Source: Treponema sp. (GTDB lineage Bacteria; Spirochaetota; Spirochaetia; Treponematales; Breznakiellaceae). Taken from it: a stretch of DNA of 8,442 nt. Below are positions 1 to 5,529 of the stretch, piece after piece (the stretch's first letter is position 1; each line of letters begins with the position of its first letter). A program made the position numbers and the translations under genes. The DNA is taken from contig JAITBO010000119.1 in assembly GCA_031283505.1 (NCBI GenBank), forward strand, positions 1-8,442, written 5' to 3'. The notes below the pieces were generated by a model. That model made no database searches. It saw nothing but the letters and a program-made list of their open reading frames with translations, and was not told where the DNA came from.

Positions 1-111
1 TCCACAAAGTCGGTTACTTTGCGGACAGACCTTGCATTTTCTCGCCTAAAAGCTGCGAAAATGCGGGTTTCAAGGTGGTCTGTCCATAATGTGTCTACAT
101 TATGGACAGAC
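1..111 (-). repeat. Composite three-hairpin intergenic element, copy 1 (cut by window edge)
   Basis: Three consecutive inverted repeats lie just past the stop codon of the glycosyltransferase gene. In plus coordinates, hairpin A pairs 1-10 with 16-25 (TCC-A-CAAAGT / ACTTTG-C-GGA, one mismatch) and probably continues left of the window. Hairpin B pairs GCATTTTC (34-41) with GAAAATGC (57-64) around a CCTAAAAGC core. Hairpin C is a perfect 14-bp stem, 78-91 with 98-111, with loop TGTCTA, ending 1 bp from the stop codon. The same three-part layout recurs at 5332-5469 with different stem sequences. No T-run follows hairpin C in the minus direction, so it is not a classic intrinsic terminator, although it could still end or protect the operon mRNA. 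A competing pairing exists between 23-31 and 77-85. Strand is given as that of the neighbouring genes. Confidence 0.75.
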
Positions 112-112
112 T

Positions 113-1126
113 CTAATTAAAACCGAAAAACCTCTGCGAAAACTCATAAACAGAAATAGAAATATCACGTCCGATTATTCCCGGCAGATTAACAATCTGG
201 CCTAAAAGTCCGTAACGGAGTTTGTTATATAAACGCCTGTTATGGGTACGGATAAAGTCCCACAATTGTTTCTCCTTTTGTAAATTTTCCCTCGTACCTG
301 AGCGTATAAGCAAGATTGAAGAAACCATGGTTACAATTTCCAGATAATGAAACAAATAATTAAACTGGCGTTTGTTATGTACTCCGGATAAATCAAGTAA
401 AGTAATCATCATGCGATTAACCAATAATTGCTGATCGATATTTTTTATCATGGTTTCTTCATGTACTGATTGTCCTTCATGTCCGGTTCGATACCGGTAT
501 AAATCAACATCCAGATAAAAAATTGTTTTTACATCTTTTAATGGCAAATAAGCATATAGATTATCCACATAGAAAGTGTGCCGGGGCAGTTCCAATCCGC
601 TTTCACGCAAGACATTGGTGCGATAGATGATAGAGTGCATTAAGAGATATTGTCCTTTACGGAACCGCTTTGTTTCATTCCATCCAAAAACACGGTCTCT
701 GGGTAAAGCGTTGATATAACGCACTGCTTTTTTATGCTTTTTGTCCTGTTTCTCATACACAAAATTGCTGACAACCATATCGGGCTGCACTGAACCGGCA
801 AACTGCCGGAGCGTGTCCACTACCTTTTTATATGCGTTGGCTTCAACCCAATCATCGCTGTCCACCACTTTGATAAACGTGCCCGTACTGTGTCGGATAC
901 CGGCAGTTACCGCCGCGCCGTGACCCCCGTTTTCCTGATGAAACACCTTAACCATACCGGGATATAACTTTTGGTATTCATCGGCAATGCCGCCTGTTTT
1001 GTCTATAGAGCCGTCATTGACAACAAGGATTTCTACATCATTGCCCCCTGGCAACAATGAATCAATACAACAGCGCATATAGTCTTGAGAATTATAACAA
1101 GGAACTACGACAGACAATACTTTCAT
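113..1126 (-). CDS. Family 2 glycosyltransferase (GT-A fold)
   Basis: This 337-aa protein is a GT2-type inverting glycosyltransferase that would move a sugar from a nucleotide-sugar (or lipid-phosphate sugar) to an unknown acceptor, probably at the inner face of the membrane. Visible features are the N-terminal strand and nucleotide-binding start (SVVVPCYNS, about 5-13), VVNDGS (35-40), ENGGHGAA (65-72), the metal-binding DSDDW (89-93) and a conserved HTFYVDN (183-189), where the catalytic base is expected. The C-terminal third is basic and amphipathic, with one moderately hydrophobic stretch near 260-275 but not the clear paired membrane helices of GtrB/DPM-like enzymes. The start lies 7 bp after the GtrA stop and has no strong Shine-Dalgarno, so translation probably depends on re-initiation. 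The gene is visibly more AT-rich than the right half of the window. The full-length pattern resembles a glycosyltransferase group I associate with Bacillota (from memory). Acceptor and product are unknown. Confidence 0.88.
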   Translation of the reverse strand: MKVLSVVVPCYNSQDYMRCCIDSLLPGGNDVEILVVNDGSIDKTGGIADEYQKLYPGMVKVFHQENGGHGAAVTAGIRHSTGTFIKVVDSDDWVEANAYKKVVDTLRQFAGSVQPDMVVSNFVYEKQDKKHKKAVRYINALPRDRVFGWNETKRFRKGQYLLMHSIIYRTNVLRESGLELPRHTFYVDNLYAYLPLKDVKTIFYLDVDLYRYRTGHEGQSVHEETMIKNIDQQLLVNRMMITLLDLSGVHNKRQFNYLFHYLEIVTMVSSILLIRSGTRENLQKEKQLWDFIRTHNRRLYNKLRYGLLGQIVNLPGIIGRDISISVYEFSQRFFGFN

Positions 1127-1133
1127 AAGGATT

Positions 1134-1715
1134 CTACTTTTTCTTAAAGATTACTCTGAATATCGGGAAGAAAACCCAAAACGAGATCGCGGAATTGATA
1201 ACCATGGTAACAACATCCGCCAGTTTTTCACCAACACTTCCCATTGTTCCCATAAAGAAATGGTAGAGCGGGGTTTTATACAATCCCTGCAGCGCGCCGG
1301 CGGACAATGTAATAACAATATACGCTAAAATATACCAAAAGGCGGCTTTGCCTATGGAGCCGTTGGACTTAAAAGTAATATTACGCTGGGCAAAGAAATT
1401 AATCACCTGCGCCACGGCCAGAGTAATTTGCACCGCCAGGAAATATGCCAGTCCGCCGCAGGTGCCGTCAGCCGTTATCGGCCCCGCGGCATAGTTGAAT
1501 ATATAATACTGCGAACCGTCCAAATTCCATCCGATGGGAAATACCTGAAACGGCATCCGCTCCATGGCTGTGCCCGCAAAAATATCCCGCAGAACAGGCA
1601 TTAAGATCAGTTGAAAAATGGTAATTCCGTTGGACAGTATAAAAAAAACCAAAAACTGCGCTATGTTGGGGTGATTTTCTTTGAAGCGGGACCAATAATC
1701 CTTAATTACACTCAT
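1134..1715 (-). CDS. GtrA-like four-helix membrane protein
   Basis: This 193-aa integral membrane protein has four hydrophobic segments at about 19-40, 86-107, 123-144 and 163-190 and a basic C-terminus (KKK). The motif NFFAQRNITF (106-115) after the second segment is the hallmark of the GtrA family, whose members are thought to flip or support transfer of polyprenyl-phosphate-linked sugars for O-antigen, teichoic acid or arabinogalactan glycosylation. It is longer than the usual 120-150 residues because about 45 residues (41-85), partly polar and rich in aromatics and glycines, separate the first two helices. Its ATG overlaps the GH3 stop as ATGA (1712-1715), and a strong AGGGAGGA ribosome site lies within the last GH3 codons, so the two are translationally coupled. 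The glycosyltransferase gene follows at once, which fits a GtrA/GT pair. The lipid-linked sugar is unknown. Confidence 0.82.
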   Translation of the reverse strand: MSVIKDYWSRFKENHPNIAQFLVFFILSNGITIFQLILMPVLRDIFAGTAMERMPFQVFPIGWNLDGSQYYIFNYAAGPITADGTCGGLAYFLAVQITLAVAQVINFFAQRNITFKSNGSIGKAAFWYILAYIVITLSAGALQGLYKTPLYHFFMGTMGSVGEKLADVVTMVINSAISFWVFFPIFRVIFKKK

Positions 1716-4171
1716 ACTGTTCCTCCCTGGCCGGGTAAAGGTTTTGTAACTGCCTCGGCAAGCTTTTTCTCAATCTTTTGGGACTCTTTTCTCTTTCGGA
1801 ACCACGCGGCCGCCAAATGCCCTATTCCCTTAAAAAAATGGCCGTTGAATATTTCCAGCAATGCGTCTGCCATGACAATATCTACCGCGCCGCCCATCAT
1901 CTTGGCAACTCCGCGAAAAGGCATATTGTAGATAAAAAGAATATTCAAGTCCGGTTCGCCGTTTTTCCCCATGCGTTTTTTCAGCGAAGTCAATACGGCA
2001 TAGACGATCCTGCCTGCCAGGCCCTTCGCGTAAAAAAGCTGGGAAAAAGTATCGTTCCTTTCAAGGGGTTTTGAGCGATCCCATTTTGACTGCGGTACGG
2101 GATGCCCCAGCAATGTTTCAAACTCTTTGTCGCTGATATTATCAACCTTGCCCGAATAATAACTGGGTAATTTATCCGGGGAATACGCCAAGGAGGGTAC
2201 GGTACCGCTTATTTTAACATCAGCTTCCAGCCTAATATCAACCGATGAGGCGCCGATCTGAATACGGTATATGCCGTCTTCCACTTCAAAACGCTTTGTG
2301 CCGGTGTCGAAATACCGGAAAGCCTTTTCATCCAGCGGCATGGTAACAGTCTTGCTTTCGCCGGGCTGTAGGCGCACTTTTTGAAAAGCCTTTAGTTCCC
2401 GGACCGGGCGGTATATTTTGCTGTTTTTGGCGCCAACGTATAACTGGACCACTTCGGCTCCTTCCGTGCCACCGGTATTAGTTACGGTAAATGTTACCGC
2501 CCCATCCCCGGCTATAATATCCGAATAGTCAAAGGATGTATAGCTCAATCCATACCCAAAAGGGAAACGGACAGGGATATTATTGGTCCCATAATACCGG
2601 TAGCCGGCAAAAATGCTTTCCCGGTATTCCGATGTTTTTTCCTTTCCCGGATAGTAGTTGTACGCCGGCGTGTCCCCGCATTTGACAGGCCATGTTTCCG
2701 CCAGCTTCCCCGACGGGTTGATTTTCCCCGTCAGGGCATCCGCCATTGCGCCGGCCCCCGCCTGGCCGCCCAGGTATCCGTGGATCAGCGCTTTACAGGA
2801 ATCTATCCAGGGGGTTTCAACCGGGGCGCCCCCTGACAAAATCACCACCACATTCGGATTAACCTTACTGACCGCTTCCAATACGGCCGCCTGGTTTTCG
2901 CGGAGATGCATATTTTCACGGTCTATCCCTTCGGATTCGGACAGTTCGTCTAATCCCATATACAGAAGGACAACTTCCGCCTGCCGCGCCAAATCGACCG
3001 CCGCATTGAGCCGCGCCTCGTCCGTTCCGCCGTGCCGCAGGTACGCGGCGGTGTGGCCCACTACTTCAAGGCCGCTTTCATTCAGGCAGTCCAGGGGAAT
3101 ATCCAGCCGCGTGGGGTTGACCGCGCTGGAACCGGAACCCTGGTACCGGGGCTTTTCGGCAAAGCATCCCAGCGCCGCTGCTTTCGTGCCCGCTTTCAGC
3201 GGCAGGAGCCGGCCTTCGTTTTTCAGCAGTACGATGGAGGCCGCCGCCGCCCTGCGCGCAAAGGCGTGATGCGCGTCCTTGTCAAAATCAGAAACATCAT
3301 CCGGGATGACGGCGGCAAACAAAGCCCGCAGGTATTCATCGAGCCTTTTGTCTATCAGGGATTCGGGAATACGGCCTTCCTCCACCGCCTTTATGATTTC
3401 CCGGTCACTACACCCCGCCGTGGCCGGCATCTCCAACTGATTTCCCATCTCAAGCCCGGTTACCCGGTCATTGCTGCCGCCCCAATCGGTAACGATAAGG
3501 CCGTCAAACCCCCATTCCTCCGCCAGAATTTCCCGCAGAAGCTGGGGGTGTTCATTGGCGTAGGTCCCGTTCACTTTGTTATACGAAGTCATAATCGCAA
3601 GGGGTTTGCCTTCTTTTACGGCGATTTCAAAACCGGCAAGGTAGAGCTCCCTGAGGGCGCGCTGATCCACCACGGAATCGTTGTGCATCCGCCGCAGTTC
3701 CTGACTGTTCACCGCGAAATGCTTGGGGCAGGCGGCTATGCCTTTTGACTGTATTCCCCGGATATAGGCCGCCGCCATCTTGCCGGACAAATAGGGATCT
3801 TCCGAGAAGTATTCAAAGTTACGCCCGCACAGGGGAGATCGTTTTATATTAAGCCCCGGCCCCAAAAGGACGCTGACCCCCTGCGCCCTGGCCTCCGCGC
3901 CCAGATGCCGGCCCAGTTCTTCCCCCAGTTCTGTGTCCCAGGAGTTGGCCATGGTGGCGGCGGTGGGATAACAGGTGGCCGGCAGGCTGGCGTTAAGCCC
4001 CAGGTGATCCGACGCCCCGGCCTGTTTGCGTACCCCGTGGGGGCCGTCGGAAAGGTACATTGAAGGAATGCCCAGCCGTTTGACAGCCTTCGTGGAGAAC
4101 TGGCCGCCGCCGGAAAAAAGGGACGCCTTTTCCTCAAGGGTCATTTTTCCGATGAGTTCACGATATTTCAT
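1712..4171 (-). CDS. GH3 beta-glycosidase, standard domain order, cytoplasmic
   Basis: This 819-aa retaining glycoside hydrolase of family 3 probably acts on beta-glucosides or similar short oligosaccharides. The N-terminal (beta/alpha)8 barrel spans about 1-290, with SDGPHG (41-46), the substrate-binding KHF (150-152) and the nucleophile Asp229 in LIVTDWGG. The alpha/beta sandwich GH3_C domain spans about 310-520; ESEGIDR (412-418) supplies the likely acid/base Glu414. The FPFGYGLSYT linker (536-545) leads into an FnIII-like domain (about 550-650). A helical, basic C-terminal extension (about 690-819, including GGAVDI and NGHFFKG) follows. No signal peptide or membrane helix is seen, so it should be cytoplasmic. 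The start at 4171 is chosen because a GGAGGG site precedes it by 8 bases and GH3 homology begins there; an in-frame ATG at 4264 lies in repeat DNA. It is the first gene of an operon with the GtrA-like and GT2 genes. Exact sugar specificity (glucoside, xyloside, arabinoside) cannot be read from the sequence. Confidence 0.93.
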   Translation of the reverse strand: MKYRELIGKMTLEEKASLFSGGGQFSTKAVKRLGIPSMYLSDGPHGVRKQAGASDHLGLNASLPATCYPTAATMANSWDTELGEELGRHLGAEARAQGVSVLLGPGLNIKRSPLCGRNFEYFSEDPYLSGKMAAAYIRGIQSKGIAACPKHFAVNSQELRRMHNDSVVDQRALRELYLAGFEIAVKEGKPLAIMTSYNKVNGTYANEHPQLLREILAEEWGFDGLIVTDWGGSNDRVTGLEMGNQLEMPATAGCSDREIIKAVEEGRIPESLIDKRLDEYLRALFAAVIPDDVSDFDKDAHHAFARRAAAASIVLLKNEGRLLPLKAGTKAAALGCFAEKPRYQGSGSSAVNPTRLDIPLDCLNESGLEVVGHTAAYLRHGGTDEARLNAAVDLARQAEVVLLYMGLDELSESEGIDRENMHLRENQAAVLEAVSKVNPNVVVILSGGAPVETPWIDSCKALIHGYLGGQAGAGAMADALTGKINPSGKLAETWPVKCGDTPAYNYYPGKEKTSEYRESIFAGYRYYGTNNIPVRFPFGYGLSYTSFDYSDIIAGDGAVTFTVTNTGGTEGAEVVQLYVGAKNSKIYRPVRELKAFQKVRLQPGESKTVTMPLDEKAFRYFDTGTKRFEVEDGIYRIQIGASSVDIRLEADVKISGTVPSLAYSPDKLPSYYSGKVDNISDKEFETLLGHPVPQSKWDRSKPLERNDTFSQLFYAKGLAGRIVYAVLTSLKKRMGKNGEPDLNILFIYNMPFRGVAKMMGGAVDIVMADALLEIFNGHFFKGIGHLAAAWFRKRKESQKIEKKLAEAVTKPLPGQGGTV
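1721..1728 (-). promoter_or_regulatory. Ribosome binding site for the GtrA-like gene
   Basis: The minus strand reads AGGGAGGA five bases before the ATG at 1715. It lies inside the last codons of the upstream GH3 gene (Gln-Gly-Gly), which supports the ATGA-overlap start and tight coupling of the two proteins. Confidence 0.75.
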
Positions 4172-4179
4172 AGTCTCTG

Positions 4180-4185
4180 CCCTCC
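4180..4185 (-). promoter_or_regulatory. Ribosome binding site deciding the GH3 start
   Basis: The minus strand reads GGAGGG, followed by 8 bases and the ATG at 4169-4171. No comparable site precedes the upstream in-frame ATG at 4262-4264, which sits inside the tandem repeat, so the shorter 819-aa reading is preferred. Confidence 0.75.
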
Positions 4186-4206
4186 AAAAATACACGTTTC
4201 GCGTTT

Positions 4207-4226
4207 GTACGCGGCAATGCGCGTAC
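4207..4226. promoter_or_regulatory. Short palindrome upstream of the GH3 operon, possible operator
   Basis: GTACGCG (4207-4213) and CGCGTAC (4220-4226) form a perfect 7-bp inverted repeat around a 6-base centre, 36 bases upstream of the GH3 start and between it and the tandem array. Position and symmetry suit a sugar-responsive repressor site, but no family consensus was matched and no convincing promoter was found beside it. It could equally be a small hairpin in the leader. Confidence 0.35.
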
Positions 4227-4241
4227 CGTATCTCGCAATCT

Positions 4242-4517
4242 GCCTTGCCGGAATTGACCCTCATTCCTTACTGGAATTGCCTCCAATTCCTTACTGGAAT
4301 TGCCTCCAATTCCTTGCTTGAATTACCTCCAATTCCTTGCTTGAATTACCCCCAATTCCTTGCTTGAATTACCTCCAATTCCTTACTGGAATTGACCCTC
4401 ATTCCTTGCCGGAATTGCCTCCAATTCCTTGCTGGAATTGACCCTCATTCCTTGCTTGAATTGCCTCCAATTCCTTGCTGGAATTGACCCCAATTCCTTG
4501 CCGGAATTGCCTCCTGT
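4242..4517. repeat. Tandem array of twelve 23-bp units with internal dyad symmetry
   Basis: Twelve contiguous 23-base units were counted by hand, starting at 4242, 4265, 4288, 4311, 4334, 4357, 4380, 4403, 4426, 4449, 4472 and 4495. The common unit on the plus strand is TCCTTGCTGGAATTGCCTCCAAT in two parts: a TCCTTRCYKG lead and a GAATTGCCTCCAAT tail. Across each unit junction GGAATTG and CAATTCC form a 7-bp stem with a 4-base loop. A second type, with GACCCTCAT in place of GCCTCCAAT, keeps a 5-bp GGAAT/ATTCC stem. Units at 4311, 4334 and 4357 have TTGAATTACC and keep GAATT/AATTC. The first and last units are degenerate at their outer ends. There are no unique spacers, so this is not a CRISPR array. 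Because 23 is not a multiple of three, a coding role is unlikely. Function unknown. Confidence 0.93.
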
Positions 4518-4537
4518 TCCGGCAGGGAACGGGAGGC
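4499..4537 (-). terminator. Two overlapping hairpins after the HU-like gene, possible terminator
   Basis: Downstream of the stop codon at 4550 lie two mutually exclusive stems. One pairs 4510-4520 with 4526-4536 (CCTCCTGTTCC with GGAACGGGAGG; 11 positions, one G-T type pair) around GGCAG. The other pairs TGCCGGAA (4499-4506) with TTCCGGCA (4517-4524). The GC-rich stem is well placed to end the HU-like transcript, but no T-run follows on the minus strand, so the terminator call is tentative. The last 23-bp repeat unit forms part of both stems. Confidence 0.4.
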
Positions 4538-4549
4538 GCGGGCTTTGCG

Positions 4550-5317
4550 CTATTGTGCCGGCGGCGCGGCGTTTAGTTCCCCGGCAAAGACGATGGTGCG
4601 GGGTTCCTTGAGAAAGGCGCTCCCGCTGGTGTGCTGGGTAACAATCTCCAGCGTGTACGCGCCGGGGGCAAGGCTTGCGGGGATAATGCCGATGAGGCGG
4701 TGCGGGGCGTTCTCCGCAAGATGCCCTGCCGCCTTGACCCGCCGGGCGGGGTCGGCGGCGGAGACGAAGTACACGCCCACGTCCGGGTTGTCCCCTGCCA
4801 CCTTGATCTTGTGGCCCGACACGCTGAACTGGCCGCCGGGGGTAAGGGTTTCGTTGACGGCTTCGGTGGTTACATCGATGAACTCGTCGATATAGCCGGA
4901 GGAGTCGGCGAGGCCCTCCACCTCCACGACAACGCGCTCGGCAAGGGCGCGGAGGGGGGCGCGGGTGCGGAAGCGGAAGGTGACGGGGTGCTTGCCCGTG
5001 TCGTGGCCCTCCGTTGCCTTGTCGAAGGTGCCGCCCACGTTGGGGTGCACCGAAAAGTACCCGGCGTGTACCGCGAAGCCGTCGCAGAGCTGGTAGACAG
5101 TCTCAGCGAAGAACTGGCGGACGTGTTCCACCAGATCGTCGTAATTGCCGGTAAAGCCGCCCCGGTTCTTGAGGGCGGCGCAGACCTCCTCTATGGTAAG
5201 GGACGCCTCGTTGTCCGTGCGGGCGATGTACGCGCCTTCCACATTGGGGAGGTAGTTTGGATAGAGCTTTACCCGTATGCGGTGCAAAACCTCGTTCACA
5301 TTGTTGTTGATTGCCAT
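4550..5317 (-). CDS. HU/IHF-like DNA-binding domain plus DUF4469 protein
   Basis: This 255-aa protein has an N-terminal region (about 1-125) that resembles the Bacteroidota-type HU/IHF-like DNA-binding domain (MAINNNVNEV start, LTIEEVCAAL, FAVHAGYFSVHPNVGG at about 81-96, then a VTFRFRTRA strand). A C-terminal beta-rich region (about 137-250, including SGHKIKVAG and YTLEIVTQ) matches the Ig-like DUF4469 module. Proteins of this design are presumed nucleoid-associated, but no precise role is established to my knowledge. There is no signal peptide or membrane segment. The start at 5317 is chosen because AGGAG lies 7 bases upstream and the family begins with MAINN; an in-frame ATG at 5368 would place 17 extra residues inside a hairpin-forming intergenic region. 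The gene is GC-rich and is isolated between two repeat-laden gaps, separate from the carbohydrate genes on either side. It probably has its own promoter, which I could not identify. Confidence 0.82.
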   Translation of the reverse strand: MAINNNVNEVLHRIRVKLYPNYLPNVEGAYIARTDNEASLTIEEVCAALKNRGGFTGNYDDLVEHVRQFFAETVYQLCDGFAVHAGYFSVHPNVGGTFDKATEGHDTGKHPVTFRFRTRAPLRALAERVVVEVEGLADSSGYIDEFIDVTTEAVNETLTPGGQFSVSGHKIKVAGDNPDVGVYFVSAADPARRVKAAGHLAENAPHRLIGIIPASLAPGAYTLEIVTQHTSGSAFLKEPRTIVFAGELNAAPPAQ

Positions 5318-5324
5318 GTTTTTA

Positions 5325-5329
5325 CTCCT
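5325..5329 (-). promoter_or_regulatory. Ribosome binding site for the HU-like gene
   Basis: The minus strand reads AGGAG seven bases before the ATG at 5315-5317. It lies just outside the 16-bp stem of hairpin A of the adjacent repeat element (which begins at 5332), so the site should stay unpaired. It decides the start in favour of the 255-aa form. Confidence 0.75.
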
Positions 5330-5331
5330 GT

Positions 5332-5469
5332 GAGCCTGTCCCAAAACTAATTGACAGTGCGCTAACACGCACGGTTTTGGGGCAGACTCTTGCGGTTTTT
5401 CAGGCTAAAAGCCTTACAAAACCGCGTTTTTTAAGGTTGCAGTTCCAAAATCTGATATTTTGGAACTGC
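5332..5469 (-). repeat. Composite three-hairpin intergenic element, copy 2 (complete)
   Basis: Hairpin A pairs GAGCCTGTCCCAAAAC (5332-5347) with GTTTTGGGGCAGACTC (5374-5389): 16 positions with one wobble and one mismatch. It encloses a small GTGCG/CGCAC stem (5357-5361 with 5368-5372). Hairpin B pairs GCGGTTTT (5392-5399) with AAAACCGC (5418-5425) and has an inner AGGCT-AAA-AGCCT stem (5402-5414). Hairpin C is a perfect 13-bp stem, 5439-5451 with 5457-5469, with loop CTGAT. The order, the GCAGACTCTTGC link and the GCTAAAAGC core match copy 1 at the left edge of the window, while the stems differ. On the plus strand hairpin B is followed by GTTTTTT, resembling an intrinsic terminator facing rightward, although no plus-strand gene is seen here. 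Strand is given as that of the flanking genes. Confidence 0.8.
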
Positions 5470-5484
5470 CTCGATTCTTAACCG

Positions 5485-5523
5485 CAAAGGCGCGGAAAGT
5501 TTGTATGCCTTCCCCGCCCTTTG
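5485..5523 (-). terminator. Imperfect hairpin right after the permuted GH3 gene, possible terminator
   Basis: CAAAGG (5485-5490) pairs with CCTTTG (5518-5523) and GCGG (5492-5495) with CCGC (5514-5517), leaving one bulged base, only 6 bases past the stop codon at 5530-5532. Position suits transcript termination or 3'-end protection. No T-run follows on the minus strand, so intrinsic termination is not shown. Confidence 0.4.
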
Positions 5524-5529
5524 AGGCTG

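Noticed and set aside
4189..4217. Promoter TTGCCG-17-TGTATT upstream of the GH3 operon
   Set aside because: Each box matches consensus at only four of six positions, and the implied transcript start would fall within the ribosome binding site at 4180-4185.
4172..4264. N-terminal extension of 31 residues on the GH3 protein from the ATG at 4264
   Set aside because: It begins inside the tandem repeat, has no ribosome site, and does not resemble GH3 sequence or a signal peptide. The ATG at 4171 has GGAGGG well placed.
4242..4517. CRISPR array
   Set aside because: The 23-base units are contiguous and near-identical throughout, with no unique spacers and no cas genes nearby.
4026..4611. Plus-strand open frames encoding repeated Leu/Pro/Ile-rich peptides across the array
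   Set aside because: They arise from translating the 23-bp repeat in shifting frames, lack ribosome sites, and overlap the real GH3 and HU-like genes at their ends.
5318..5368. Extended start (17 extra residues) for the HU-like protein
   Set aside because: The extra codons run through the 16-bp stem of the repeat element, while ATG 5317 has AGGAG at ideal spacing and matches the family start.
4550..5523. Insertion sequence or integron cassette carrying the HU-like gene
   Set aside because: No transposase or integrase and no matching terminal repeats or target duplications were found; the flanking repeats on the two sides are unrelated to each other.
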